From CBDAQR01 sp965199055 (GTDB lineage: Bacteria > Pseudomonadota > Gammaproteobacteria > Pseudomonadales > Halieaceae), in contig CBDAQR010000003.1 in NCBI GenBank assembly GCA_965199055.1, positions 620,001 through 684,000 on the forward strand: a stretch of 64,000 bases of DNA, given 5' to 3'. Shown here one piece after another: positions 53,821-63,321 of the stretch. The position numbers and the translations under genes are program-made. Position 1 is the stretch's first letter. Each line of letters starts with the position of its first letter. The notes under the pieces are model-generated. The model saw nothing but the letters and a program-made list of their open reading frames with translations. It was not told where the DNA came from and searched no databases.

Positions 53821-54332
53821 AAATGAAACCGATCGCCAAAGACATTTGCATAACGCCTCAATACATTGGCTGCAATTCTGTAAGACTCAGGTCGTTCGCC
53901 AAATCGATGAGTGTCCCCATGACGCTTCACTCTTTGCAGATAAACCGAGTAACAATGCTCATATACACTTCTCGCGAAGGCGATCACCTTGAGTTCAATA
54001 TTCTGCTCAGTACAAATTTGGTTCATCAACTCAAGATTGTCATCGCTAAGCCTCTGAAAAGACTCGCTACTGATGATCGACCTTGAACAGCCCTCGAAAT
54101 ATACCTCATCGAACAAGCGTCTGACTTCGGCGTCATCGCCTTCGATAAAAGCCTGTCGCAAAGGCACACCATTTCCAGAAGTGATCGCTCCGGTTTTGGC
54201 TTCCTCGACCAGATCTGCATAACAATAACCCAGAGCCTTCAAGTTCCCATGGTTCAACGACAGCCAATACTGCAGAGCAGAAGTGCCTGTTTTGCCCAAG
54301 CCAATATGGAGAAATAGCTTCTTAGAAGACAT
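53821..54332 (-). pseudogene. N-terminal part of an IS-split sulfotransferase-like gene
   Basis: An ATG at 54332 begins MSSKKLFLHIGLGKTGTSAL, where HIGLGKTGTSALQ is the PAPS-loop style of sulfotransferase-family proteins, and later IAFARSVYEHCYSVYLQRVK fits the second PAPS-binding segment. After RYANVFGDRFH the frame runs into IS copy B. The intact ancestor would be 380 residues (512 plus 631 bases, exactly 381 codons). It is convergent with nothing functional and AT rich, as its intact relative at 50566. Confidence 0.85.
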
Positions 54333-54407
54333 GACTGATGAACCGACTTTTGTTCAATTCACAATTTGATGATACCAATTTGATCGGCATCTAAAAGGAG
54401 ACTAACT

Positions 54408-54509
54408 GTGCATTTTCTCTTTACACAGGCTAACGACGAAGCAGTTAATGTACCTCAACCAAAAATCACGCGCTTAACGTTATCAGTATCGCGTTTATCA
54501 GAGAGCGAT
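54408..54509 (+). pseudogene. Possible 5' fragment of an unknown gene cut by the second IS
   Basis: A strong AAAGGAG site (54394-54400) precedes a GTG at 54408 that opens 34 codons (HFLFTQANDEAVNVPQPKIT and on) up to the IS end at 54510. The frame stops soon inside the IS. It is divergent from the broken sulfotransferase. The peptide is not recognised; the ribosome site is the main reason to think it is a real gene start. Confidence 0.4.
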
Positions 54510-54583
54510 TGTAAGTACCCCGTAAAATAGCGCCACTCATACGTAGAAATTTCTATAAACTAACGTGATAGGAGTTTTTACAT

Positions 54584-54847
54584 ATGCGCAAATCGAAGTT
54601 CAGCGAAACGCAGATTGTGGCGTTTCTCAAACAAGCAGAAAGCGGAGTGCCGGTTCCGGACATATGTCGAGAGCATGGCATTGGACTCAGCACCTTTTAC
54701 AAGTGGCGCTCTAAGTACGGTGGAATGGAAGCCTCCGATGTACGGCGGCTCAAGGAACTTGAAGAAGAGAACCGCAAGCTCAAGCAGATGTATGCCGATC
54801 TCAGCCTGAAGAGTCAGATGCAGGAAGAGATCATAAAAAAGCTTTAG
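54584..54847 (+). CDS. IS407/IS51-like transposase OrfA
   Basis: An 87-residue DNA-binding protein: helix-turn-helix (FSETQIVAFLKQAESG, ICREHGIGLSTFYKWRSKYG) and a coiled coil (RRLKELEEENRKLKQMYADL). It ends just after an AAAAAAG stretch, the common slippery site for -1 frameshifting into orfB. Confidence 0.93.
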   Translation: MRKSKFSETQIVAFLKQAESGVPVPDICREHGIGLSTFYKWRSKYGGMEASDVRRLKELEEENRKLKQMYADLSLKSQMQEEIIKKL

Positions 54848-54879
54848 GGCCAGTCCATCGTCGGCAGTGGGTTGATCGT

Positions 54880-55659
54880 TTGCGCAAGGATTACCCTGTC
54901 AGCATTCGAGCGGCCTGTGGTGCAGCCGCGCTAAGTCGCACGGCGTATTACTACACGCCCAAGCGAGTAGATGATAGTGAGCTGATTGATGCGTTGCTGG
55001 CCTTGGTTGAGAAGCACCCTCGCTGGGGTTTTCCAAAGCTGTGTAAGCGGCTCAGAGCGTTGGGTAAACGTTGGAATCACAAACGGATTTACCGTGTTTA
55101 TATGGAGTTAAAACTGAATATACGGCGTAAAGTAAAACGCAGGATACCGAATAGGAATCCGTTGCCATTGCGCGTTCCTAGATCAGCCAATATCTGTTGG
55201 TCGATGGATTTTATGAGCGATACCTTGCGTCACGGTCATCGGTTTCGCACGTTCAATGTGGTTGATGATTTCAATCGAGAAGTGTTAGCGATAGATATCA
55301 ATTCGGGCATTACTACGGAGCGAGTGATACATACATTAGATCGTATTGCAGCCTGGCGAGGCTATCCCGCTATTATCAGGGTTGATAATGGCCCTGAATT
55401 TACATCAGGGGCGTTGGCTGAATGGGCGCAAGCGCATGGAATTCAGATCGATTTCATCAAGCCCGGCAAGCCTTACCAAAATGGATTTATCGAACGTTTT
55501 AATCGCACGTATCGAGAGGAAGTATTGGACTTATATCTGTTCGAGACATTGCAGGAAGTTCGAGAGATCACGGATGACTGGATCGTGTTGTATAACCATG
55601 AACGACCCCATGATGGATTGAACGATATGACACCCGTTCAATACCGAGAAGTGGCTTAA
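54880..55659 (+). CDS. IS407/IS51-like transposase OrfB
   Basis: A 259-residue DDE integrase-type transposase (SMDFMSDTLRHG, RVDNGPEFTSGAL, NGFIERFNRTYREEVLD). The frame is -1 relative to orfA and extends upstream of the first start codon, so it is made as a fusion after frameshifting. It is complete, with no internal stops, so the element may be active. Confidence 0.92.
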   Translation: MRKDYPVSIRAACGAAALSRTAYYYTPKRVDDSELIDALLALVEKHPRWGFPKLCKRLRALGKRWNHKRIYRVYMELKLNIRRKVKRRIPNRNPLPLRVPRSANICWSMDFMSDTLRHGHRFRTFNVVDDFNREVLAIDINSGITTERVIHTLDRIAAWRGYPAIIRVDNGPEFTSGALAEWAQAHGIQIDFIKPGKPYQNGFIERFNRTYREEVLDLYLFETLQEVREITDDWIVLYNHERPHDGLNDMTPVQYREVA

Positions 55660-55678
55660 TTTTTCTATGAATGGGTGG

Positions 55679-56362
55679 TTAGCTGTTTGGGGTATTTACA
55701 CCTCTATTGGCGGATTTCACAAATCCCTGGTTACTTTCATTTTCGACCAGATGAATTCGTCCATGGGAAGATTGTTCGTGAAGATAGGATGATATCCGTT
55801 CCTCGGGGCTGGAGTCGTTGATCACAATGAGCCTGTAACTCGTCTCGTTCCGCGAGTTCAACACGCTACTGATACATGCGACCGTTTCCTCATAACCCTT
55901 ATATACAGGCACGATCACGCTAACCACGTTAGAACTTTCCGCTGACTGCGAAGCGTTCGAGTTGATGATAGGCCTCGGCTTCGTATTCCGGAACCTACTA
56001 AACAACTCAGGGATATACTCGTCAGCCAACCATCGTAATCCGGGCTTCTGCAGCCCTAAATTTTCATTTTCGATTATTGCGCCGCGAGTGAGTGATGCTA
56101 ATTCGTATAGTGCATCTATCTTGCTCAACTGCGGTGCAGATCCAGTACGCTCACCATCTATTGGCGTAATGTCGGGAATCTCTTTCCTGGCAGCATGGGC
56201 AAAACTAACTTTTTTCCCCGTTTCTGCCTCGATAATCGCAAGCTTGGACTCCAGCAGCTGATATCTATCCGGAAACTCCTCCAGATACTGCTCGTACAAG
56301 GCAAACGCCTCCGTGTACTCTTTACGCAGCAACAAATTGTTTGCTTTTATCAATAGTGACAT
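55679..56362 (-). pseudogene. Glycosyltransferase family 2 protein, C-terminus lost to an IS
   Basis: An ATG at 56362 starts a helical TPR-like segment (NLLLRKEYTEAFALYEQYLE), followed after about 130 residues by the start of a GT-A glycosyltransferase: VVSVIVPVYKGYEETVACI, RLIVINDSSPEE and VENESNQGFVKSANRGV. The frame then enters the IS at 55700, before the expected DxD metal site, so the enzyme cannot work. The missing half is not seen beyond the IS. A GTG further upstream (56428) is possible but less family-like. The DNA is AT rich. Confidence 0.8.
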
Positions 56363-56842
56363 TTTGTGGTTTTCCCACCGAGATGGTGATTGCTCTGCGT
56401 AGTTTCTATAGCTAGGCACACTGTGCACAACTCGGGATTATAAGATATTTGTGGTCGCTACGAGTGAATTCGCGACTACCGCTACGAAATGTGCAATTAC
56501 AATGAAAAATACAAATTACAGCGTCGCTGTTTGGTTTGTGCTATCAGTGGGTAGTTGGCCAGGAAGCCGTCGCCATCGAGCCTCTAATTGAGGAGTACGG
56601 CGGCAGATACACCTGATACTGCGACCACCCTTGGGCTAAACGCACACTCCTCAGTTAGCGACGCACACTGTCGGCTGGCACGGAGAGCGGCTGTGATCAT
56701 GACGGCAATCCCTCTGGTGGAGATACAGCTTGAGACTGCCAGCCTCCCTGGACTACCGGCATGGCATCGGCGCCAATCAAATCGCAGCCCACGCCAAAGA
56801 AACTGCTGCATAGCCCAATCCAATCGTCTACATTGTCTTAGC
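56363..56842. other. Region without a clear gene upstream of the NHLM-type operon
   Basis: About 480 bases lie between the broken glycosyltransferase and the HlyD-like gene. The first 150 are AT rich, the rest GC rich, so the border of the AT-rich block lies near 56560. An open frame runs from 56588 into the HlyD gene but encodes nothing recognisable. The operon promoter should be here; I could not place it. Confidence 0.5.
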
Positions 56843-58144
56843 ATGGGCAATAACAACCACCTACAATTCCGAGAAGACGCGCGTGATGCACTGACAGACC
56901 CTGATCAGCTGCGCGCTGCCGTATCCATAGTTCAGGCCCGATCTCGCTGGTTACTGTGGGGACTGATTTTCCTGGTGCTAGTGGTTGTGCTGTGGTCAGC
57001 CTGGGTCAAAGTGCCCATCAAGGTTAGCGGCAGCGGCGTTCTGACCGTGAAAGGCCGTGAGCTGTCCATGCCTGTCATGGCAGAAAACGGCGGCCAGGTG
57101 AGTGCCGTGCTCGTTCAACGCGGGCAATCGGTGAATGCGGGCGATGTGATCTTGCGTCTCGATCAACCCACCGCCAGCGAAGCCCTGCGAGAGGCCAAAA
57201 CAGACCTGCGGGCCGCGAAGGATAAGCTTCGCGAAACCATGGCAACCCTGCAGGCCACCTTAGTCAGTAATGAATCAGCCCGCACACAGCGACGTGAAAG
57301 CTTGCAGCTCTCTATCGACCACCTGAACTCCCGACTGCCGTTCCTGCGGCAACGTGAGCAGGAGATGAAGGGGATGTTTGAGCGTCAACTGGCCAGCCAG
57401 GATGAGCTGGAACGCGCCAGCCTAGAGCGACAAACAGCCGAAGACGACCTTTCTCGCCAGCAAGCTGACCTCCAGCAAACCATCGCCGCTTCGGCTGCCG
57501 AGAATCAGGCACTGGAGCGTCAACGGGCGAGTTTAAATCAGGCAGTGGTCGAGGCACAGGCGGAGGCCGACAAGCGCGAAGCTGACCTGGATGCCAGCAT
57601 GTCGGTGATTGCCAGGCAAGACGGGGTCGTAGGTGAAATTAATGCGTTGCGCGGGGACTGGATTAGCAGCGGGCAACGTGTGGCGTTGATCACACCCCAC
57701 GGCAAGTTGAACGACAACAACACGCTGGAACTCTCCGCGTTGCTGTACGTCCCCCTGGAGAAAGGCAAGCGACTTCATGCCGGAATGGCAGCACAACTTG
57801 AAGTATCGAGCTTGATACGAGGCACATCGGGTAAGGTGAGAGCCGTGGTCTCCTCCGTATCCGAAGTAGCGGTGTCCGAGGAAACACTATCAGTACGACT
57901 CAACAACGACGCATGGACGGAACAAATCCTGCAAGACGGTGTGCCTTTCGAGCTAGTACTGAACTTACTGCCGGACTCCTCAGAGACCTCAGGATATGAG
58001 TGGACAACAACGCCCGGCCCCGACATTCAGTTGGCTCCAGGCACCTTTGTCACCGGACAAATCGTTCAGCAAAGGCGTTCGCTACTGTCTCTGGTACTGC
58101 CCGAGTTACGTGTCTTCTTTCAGATTGACGGCAGTCGAGACTGA
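56843..58144 (+). CDS. HlyD-like membrane fusion protein of an NHLM-type exporter
   Basis: This 433-residue protein links an inner-membrane ABC exporter to the outer membrane. It has a short cytoplasmic start (EDARDALTDPDQLRAAVSIV, the style of NHLM-cluster HlyD proteins), one membrane helix (about 36-55), a biotinyl-lipoyl half-motif (VKVSGSGVLTVKGREL, MAENGGQVSAVLVQRGQSVN), a long Gln/Arg-rich coiled coil (about 115-260) and the second lipoyl half (DGVVGEINALRGDWISSGQR). The frame is open from 56588, but the ATG at 56843 gives the family start. Its stop touches the next ATG. Membership in the NHLM group comes from the partners and the N-terminus. Confidence 0.85.
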   Translation: MGNNNHLQFREDARDALTDPDQLRAAVSIVQARSRWLLWGLIFLVLVVVLWSAWVKVPIKVSGSGVLTVKGRELSMPVMAENGGQVSAVLVQRGQSVNAGDVILRLDQPTASEALREAKTDLRAAKDKLRETMATLQATLVSNESARTQRRESLQLSIDHLNSRLPFLRQREQEMKGMFERQLASQDELERASLERQTAEDDLSRQQADLQQTIAASAAENQALERQRASLNQAVVEAQAEADKREADLDASMSVIARQDGVVGEINALRGDWISSGQRVALITPHGKLNDNNTLELSALLYVPLEKGKRLHAGMAAQLEVSSLIRGTSGKVRAVVSSVSEVAVSEETLSVRLNNDAWTEQILQDGVPFELVLNLLPDSSETSGYEWTTTPGPDIQLAPGTFVTGQIVQQRRSLLSLVLPELRVFFQIDGSRD

Positions 58145-60283
58145 ATGAAGCCAGGTCGCCGCGTGCCGCAGATTTTCCAGATGGAAGCCGTGGAGTGCGG
58201 TGCAGCGGCCCTTGCTATGATTCTGGCCCACCATCAAAAATGGGTACCACTGGAGCACGTACGGCAGTCCTGCGGCGTCTCACGCGATGGCAGTGATGCG
58301 CACAAGATGGCGCTCGCTGCCAAACAGTATGGGCTGCGAGTGAAAGCCCTACAGCGGGAAACCGACCAGCTCGATGCCCTCCCCTTACCCGCAATTCTCT
58401 ATTGGGAGTTTAATCATTTTGTGGTCCTGACGGAGGTTCAGAACGGTACCTTCCACATAAACGACCCCGCGACAGGACCGCGCGCACTGAGCCAGGAAGA
58501 GTTTTCTCGCGGGTTTACCGGACTGACCTTGTGCTTCGCACCTGGCCCTGAGTTTGAAGCCTCAGGAAAGCCGCCCAGTCTTATGCAGTCGTTCAGGCAA
58601 CGGCTCACGAGCGTAGCAGATGGCGTCACAGAGCTTCTCGTCCTCAACCTCCTACTCACAGTGCCTGTGCTGCTCGCCGCTGGCCTGGCGCGAATATTTC
58701 TCGACGATTATCTCCTGCGTGATCAATCTTCCTGGTTGTGGGCGATCCTCCTGGCAATGGGTGTGGGCTCGGCACTCGCGTTTGCGCTCAGCTTGATGCA
58801 GCAGCGTCTGCTCTTACGATTGCAAAATCGCCTGGCGATTCTTGGCTCTGTCGACTACGTCTGGCGATTAATGCGTCTCCCGTTCCTGTTCTTTACCCAG
58901 CGCAGTGCCGGCGAGCTGGTGCAGCGTATTCGATTGAATAGCAAGGTGGCGAACACACTGGCGGGGCCTGCAGCTCAGATTCTTTTGGGACTATTAAATA
59001 CGATTTTGTTCCTGATTCTGATGGCGTTTTACGACTGGCTGGTTGCCCTGGCCAGTGCTCTGACAGTGCTCGCTATTGTCTCGGGCTTTGGATGGCTTAG
59101 TCGACAGGCTCAGGTACGCCATCAACACCTGCAGTTGCTCAACGGTCGCGCCTACGGCGTTGCGGTCAATGGACTGCAGAACTTCGAAACCTATTACGCT
59201 CAGGGTGCCGTACCGCAATTACAAGCACGCTGGCTAGGCGCGGAGGCCAATGCCATCGCCGCACAGCAGAGCAGCGGTTGGTTTGATGGCGTGTTGCGTG
59301 TCGCCCCAATCTTCGCACGAGGACTGCTAGCGACGTTAATACTGGTGCTGAGTGCAGAGCGGGCCATGTCAGGCGATATCAGCTTTGGCAGCCTGCTTAG
59401 CCTGCAGTTGTTAGCGGGACTTCTAATACAGCCCATGGCACAGCTGATGACTATGAACGCCGAAATCCAGGAGTCTGCAGGTGCCATGCTACGTCTGGAT
59501 GATCTCGCCAACTACCCCGAGGAAACCGTCGAGGATGAGGGGGTTCCACAAGACCAAAAAATCCTCGGGCACATAGAGGTAAATGAGCTTTCTTACGCGT
59601 ATCAACACAGCGAGCCGGTGCTTCGCTCCGCCCAGTTCACCCTGCAGCCAGGCGTCATTACCGCTATCGTCGGCGCCTCCGGAAGCGGCAAATCTACGCT
59701 GGCGAAGTTGCTGGTCGGACTCCTAAAACCGGATGCAGGCGAGATACTTTTGGATGGCCAACCATTGCAGTCGTGGCCCTCGTCGCAGCGCCAGATAGCC
59801 ATCGCCTACGTTGAACAGACTAATCGCTTGATGCAGGGCGACCTATTCGAAAACCTCAGCCTCTGGCAGGAGTCGATCAGTCACCAGCAGGTTATCGAGG
59901 CGTCGCGCCAAGCGCTTATCCATGAAGTGATCAGTGCGAAACCCGGCGGTTACGAGGTTCCTGTGAGCGCACAGCATCACCCTTTCTCCGGTGGAGAGGT
60001 ACAACGGCTTTGCCTTGCTCGCGCGCTGGCGCGCAATCCTGCGGTGCTGGTGTTAGATGAGGCCACCAGCGCATTGGATACGGAGGCGGAAAGGCAAGTA
60101 ATGCAGAGCCTATCTGCCTCCAATATGACGGTAATACTGGTGACACACCGCCCCAGCACCCTCAGCTGGTGCGACAATGCGCTGGTGCTTGAAAATGGCG
60201 AGATCGTGCAGGCAGGATCAGCCAAAAAATTGTTGTCAGAGCCGGGTCCCATGCAACGCTTGATGAAGACTGACGATGACTGA
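58145..60283 (+). CDS. C39-peptidase ABC exporter, NHLM ABC1 type
   Basis: The 712-residue inner-membrane transporter cleaves a double-glycine leader and exports the cargo. Its N-terminal C39 peptidase has the full triad: Cys18 (QMEAVECGAAAL), His91 (FNHFVVL) and Asp107 (INDPATG). Six membrane helices follow (about 160-430). The ATPase domain has Walker A GASGSGKST (510-518), signature FSGGEVQRLCLARAL and Walker B VLVLDEATSALD. The start FQMEAVECGAA and the pairing with a second ABC protein match the exporters of NHLM (nitrile-hydratase leader microcin) clusters. The likely cargo is the leader-bearing protein at 62422. Confidence 0.9.
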   Translation: MKPGRRVPQIFQMEAVECGAAALAMILAHHQKWVPLEHVRQSCGVSRDGSDAHKMALAAKQYGLRVKALQRETDQLDALPLPAILYWEFNHFVVLTEVQNGTFHINDPATGPRALSQEEFSRGFTGLTLCFAPGPEFEASGKPPSLMQSFRQRLTSVADGVTELLVLNLLLTVPVLLAAGLARIFLDDYLLRDQSSWLWAILLAMGVGSALAFALSLMQQRLLLRLQNRLAILGSVDYVWRLMRLPFLFFTQRSAGELVQRIRLNSKVANTLAGPAAQILLGLLNTILFLILMAFYDWLVALASALTVLAIVSGFGWLSRQAQVRHQHLQLLNGRAYGVAVNGLQNFETYYAQGAVPQLQARWLGAEANAIAAQQSSGWFDGVLRVAPIFARGLLATLILVLSAERAMSGDISFGSLLSLQLLAGLLIQPMAQLMTMNAEIQESAGAMLRLDDLANYPEETVEDEGVPQDQKILGHIEVNELSYAYQHSEPVLRSAQFTLQPGVITAIVGASGSGKSTLAKLLVGLLKPDAGEILLDGQPLQSWPSSQRQIAIAYVEQTNRLMQGDLFENLSLWQESISHQQVIEASRQALIHEVISAKPGGYEVPVSAQHHPFSGGEVQRLCLARALARNPAVLVLDEATSALDTEAERQVMQSLSASNMTVILVTHRPSTLSWCDNALVLENGEIVQAGSAKKLLSEPGPMQRLMKTDDD

Positions 60284-62432
60284 CGCCACGCAGGATCAAC
60301 GCGCTGCGCAATATCGCGCTGAGAAGAGCAAAGGCCTGCACGCGGGCTTCGATCTGCTCGCTGGGGTTCTGCGCGGCAGATCTGACCTCAGCTTTGGGCA
60401 GAACCGTCTGGCTAACGTCTTTGCACTGATTGCCAGGCATCTGGACGTCAAACTACCCCGACACCTGGACTACAGCCTGAGCGAGGTGCCCCTGGATGAT
60501 CTGTTACGGAGATCCGGATTTATAGCTCGAGAACTGGAGTTAGGTGCTTCCTGGTTTAGCCATGATTTTGGCCCACTGCTGCTGGTGGATAGTGCCGATG
60601 AGCACTACGCCGCCTTGCCGGAGGCTGGCCGCTACAAAGTGACTAATGGCGAGGAACTTGTAGAACCCGCTTCAATTCAAATCGCGAAGGCTTTTGCGAT
60701 ATATCCCCCGCTGCCAATGCAACGCCTTAGCACCACCGACCTGATTCAATTCTACTGGCGACAAGTGCGTTCCGACCTGGTTTTATTTGGCCTCTTAAGC
60801 GTACTGATTGCCTTGGTGACAAGTGTTGCGCCTGCGATCACCAGCTACATCATCGACGGCGTGGTACCAGACCAGGACCGCTGGCTCTTGTACCAACTGG
60901 CGCTGTTACTGGTGATAATGGCGTCGGCTCAGGCGACAATCGAGTATTTCATCGATTGGGTCCAGCTACGAATGCAAACGCGCAGTGGTCTCGCTGTGCG
61001 CGCTGCGCTGATTCAGCGCCTCCTGGACATGGCTGCGAGTTCTGTTCAGCCACCGACTACCCTGGCACTACAACTCCAGTTTGCCCAATCATTACTGACC
61101 GGCATCAGCACGGCTGCACTGCGTCTGTGCAGCGGCGGCTTACTGCTGGTCGCTGCCACCGCGCTAATGTGCTGGTTCCGCCCTATTGCGGGGCTGGCGA
61201 CGCTTTCCGCTGCGCTGCTAATACTTCTCGTCATGGTGATAATAGGCCGACTGCGTTTGCAGGTCATGGCAGAAAGCCAACAGCTCGATATCAACAGTTC
61301 TGCGCGCCTGTTCGACATGCTCTCTAACCTCAGCCTTATGCGAGTCACTGGTATTGACCAGCTTTTCTTCGCCAGTTGGATGCGCTCTTACGCCGCCGTA
61401 CGCGACAAGCTCATGCGAGCAAAATGGCTCGCCGCTGTTGCACCTGCACTGCAAAACAGCTGGCCATTGCTGCTCATGCTGACGGGCTATGGCATGGCCG
61501 CGGTCATCGGGATATCGGTGAGCGAACAGGGAGACTTCATCGCCTTTACCACGGCAATGGGCACGCTCCTGCTAGCGCTCAACCAACTCACTGCTGCATT
61601 AGAAGAATTGTTTCAATCCTTGCCAATGCGCGCAGCCGTGCAGCCCCTACTAGCCTTTGATGCAACACCCGCAAAGGGTGGAGCGACACCTCGATTGATG
61701 GGAAACATCCAATTACTGCATCTTTCGCTGCACTATCACAACGCGAAGGGCCCGGCACTCAATGACCTGTCGCTCGCGGTGAGCGCCGGTGAGTACGTCG
61801 GCATAACAGGCGCCAGCGGCAGTGGAAAGTCGTCGATCATTCGATGCATGATGGGCTTGGAGCAGCCCAGTGAAGGACTGGTGCTCTTTGACGGGCACGC
61901 GTTGAACACGTTCGACACGCAAGCGCTACGACGCCAGCTCGGTGTTGTTATGCAAGAGCAATCGCTAATACCCGGCAGCCTGTACGACAATATTGCAGGT
62001 TTGTCACCGTTAACGCTCGAGCAGGCCTGGGCTGCGGCGGAGGCCGCTGACATTGCAGAGTACATTCACGCATTGCCTATGGGTATGTTCACTATGGTGA
62101 ACGATAGTGATCCGGTTTTCTCGGGCGGGCAGGTTCAAAAAATTCTGTTAGCCCGTGCAATCGCGCTTAGATCGCCTATCCTGATACTAGACGAAGCCAC
62201 CAGCGCGCTGGATGAACGCTCTCAAACACAGATCTGCGGAAAACTGGCAGAGATGGATTGCACGCGGATTGTAATAGCGCACAGGCTCGGTACGCTTCGA
62301 TATTGCGATCGCATTGTGGTCATGGACAAGGGCCATATTGTGCAGCAAGGCGACTGGCAAAGCCTCGCAGAGCAGCCAGGAATTTTTCAAGATATGCTTC
62401 GATTGACAGGAGGAAACAGCGATGTCGGGTGA
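60276..62432 (+). CDS. Second ABC exporter subunit, NHLM ABC2 type
   Basis: The 718-residue protein overlaps the first exporter gene by 8 bases. Its N-terminal 150 residues are a soluble domain without peptidase residues (WFSHDFGPLLLVDSADEHYA), as in the second ABC protein of NHLM clusters. Six membrane helices follow, then an ATPase domain with GASGSGKSS (from residue 512), FSGGQVQKILLARAI and LILDEATSALDE, all intact. It probably forms a heterodimer with ABC1. Its end overlaps the cargo gene by 11 bases. Confidence 0.88.
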   Translation: MTDATQDQRAAQYRAEKSKGLHAGFDLLAGVLRGRSDLSFGQNRLANVFALIARHLDVKLPRHLDYSLSEVPLDDLLRRSGFIARELELGASWFSHDFGPLLLVDSADEHYAALPEAGRYKVTNGEELVEPASIQIAKAFAIYPPLPMQRLSTTDLIQFYWRQVRSDLVLFGLLSVLIALVTSVAPAITSYIIDGVVPDQDRWLLYQLALLLVIMASAQATIEYFIDWVQLRMQTRSGLAVRAALIQRLLDMAASSVQPPTTLALQLQFAQSLLTGISTAALRLCSGGLLLVAATALMCWFRPIAGLATLSAALLILLVMVIIGRLRLQVMAESQQLDINSSARLFDMLSNLSLMRVTGIDQLFFASWMRSYAAVRDKLMRAKWLAAVAPALQNSWPLLLMLTGYGMAAVIGISVSEQGDFIAFTTAMGTLLLALNQLTAALEELFQSLPMRAAVQPLLAFDATPAKGGATPRLMGNIQLLHLSLHYHNAKGPALNDLSLAVSAGEYVGITGASGSGKSSIIRCMMGLEQPSEGLVLFDGHALNTFDTQALRRQLGVVMQEQSLIPGSLYDNIAGLSPLTLEQAWAAAEAADIAEYIHALPMGMFTMVNDSDPVFSGGQVQKILLARAIALRSPILILDEATSALDERSQTQICGKLAEMDCTRIVIAHRLGTLRYCDRIVVMDKGHIVQQGDWQSLAEQPGIFQDMLRLTGGNSDVG

Positions 62433-63303
62433 ATTTGACGACCTTGAAGGTGAAGTACCTCTGGACGACCTCAAGGGGGTTGCCGGAGGCAAAAACAAGA
62501 GCACTTCTGGCGGAATCGACGAAGAGGATTCCGCATCAACCAGCGGCTCTGCTGGTGAAGCCTCTGCAGGCGTGTCGGTACAGGGCGATAGTTATTCGGA
62601 AAGCAAGGGACAGGTATCGGGCACCGTAGGCATAGACATTAACGCTAATGCCGAAGCCTCGACCTCTGGTAGTGCCGGTAGCGCCAGTGCCAGTGCACAT
62701 GCGGAGGTGATGGACGGGGCCACCGGCGAAGCGCATAGCAATAGCTCAGACACCGGTGCATCGGCTTCGGCGGGGACTTACGCCGAGGCTGACGGCAGTG
62801 CTAGTGCAACCCTGGGCGATGACAAGAACAATTTGACCGTGGGCGCCGATGGCGATGTGATGGCGGGAACCGGCGCCAATGCCTCGGGAGACGTGTATCA
62901 CGGCGACGGTCATTATGGTGCTTCCGGGTCCGCTGGCGCGTTTGACGACGCGGGCGCAGACGGAGAGGTTACCGGTGGCGGCGAGATCGATGGCACCGGC
63001 GGTACGGCCACAGTCGGTGGTTCCGTGGGCGACACATGCATCGGCGGCAGCTTTGATGGCGAGTATCAGGACCATGAACTCAAGTTCGGCGCGAGCGGAG
63101 ACATCGGCATCGATATTTGTGGCGTAGACGTCGGTTTCCAGGCGGAGGTCAATACCAAGCCTTTTGAAGATGCCTATAACGATACCGCGGACTGGACTAG
63201 CGGCGCCGCGAACACCGTCAGCCATGACGCTGACAATGCGGGCAAGGATCTTGAGCACGGTGATGTAGGCGGCGCCATAGAAGATGCCTTCTCAGGCTGG
63301 TAA
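62422..63303 (+). CDS. Gly/Ser/Ala-rich secreted protein with a double-glycine leader, probable exporter cargo
   Basis: A strong AGGAGG site precedes the ATG. The acidic start ends in VPLDDLKGVAGG (Gly22-Gly23), a standard C39 double-glycine leader, and cleavage would leave about 270 residues. The mature part is low complexity, rich in Gly, Ser, Ala, Asp and Thr, with alternating small residues (ASASAGTYAEADGSASATL), almost no basic residues and only two cysteines (206 and 233), which could pair. The last 60 residues look more folded (KPFEDAYNDTADWTSGAA) and end in Trp. It is not like any family I recognise. Its place directly after a C39 exporter makes it the cargo. A bacteriocin, adhesin or matrix protein are all possible. 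Confidence 0.8.
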   Translation: MSGEFDDLEGEVPLDDLKGVAGGKNKSTSGGIDEEDSASTSGSAGEASAGVSVQGDSYSESKGQVSGTVGIDINANAEASTSGSAGSASASAHAEVMDGATGEAHSNSSDTGASASAGTYAEADGSASATLGDDKNNLTVGADGDVMAGTGANASGDVYHGDGHYGASGSAGAFDDAGADGEVTGGGEIDGTGGTATVGGSVGDTCIGGSFDGEYQDHELKFGASGDIGIDICGVDVGFQAEVNTKPFEDAYNDTADWTSGAANTVSHDADNAGKDLEHGDVGGAIEDAFSGW

Positions 63304-63321
63304 TCGTATAAGGAGAGCAAT

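Larger units (their letters stand above)
54510..55700 (+). mobile_element. IS3-family insertion sequence, IS407/IS51-like (1191 bp)
   Basis: The ends TGTAAGTACCCC (54510) and, on the other strand, TGTAAATACCCC (from 55700) are matching inverted repeats. Two transposase frames lie inside with an A6G frameshift signal between them. The 87-residue OrfA with KYGGMExSDxRRLKxLE fits the IS51/IS407 subgroup. No target duplication is visible (GAT and CCT flanks), and genes on both sides are cut off, so a deletion next to the element is likely. Confidence 0.9.

Noticed and set aside
56588..56842. 85-codon N-terminal extension of the HlyD-like protein
   Set aside because: The extension is not protein-like for the family, and the known N-terminal pattern begins at the ATG at 56843.
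62422..63303. The Gly-rich cargo as an RTX protein
   Set aside because: It has many Gly and Asp residues but no regular GGxGxD nonapeptide series.
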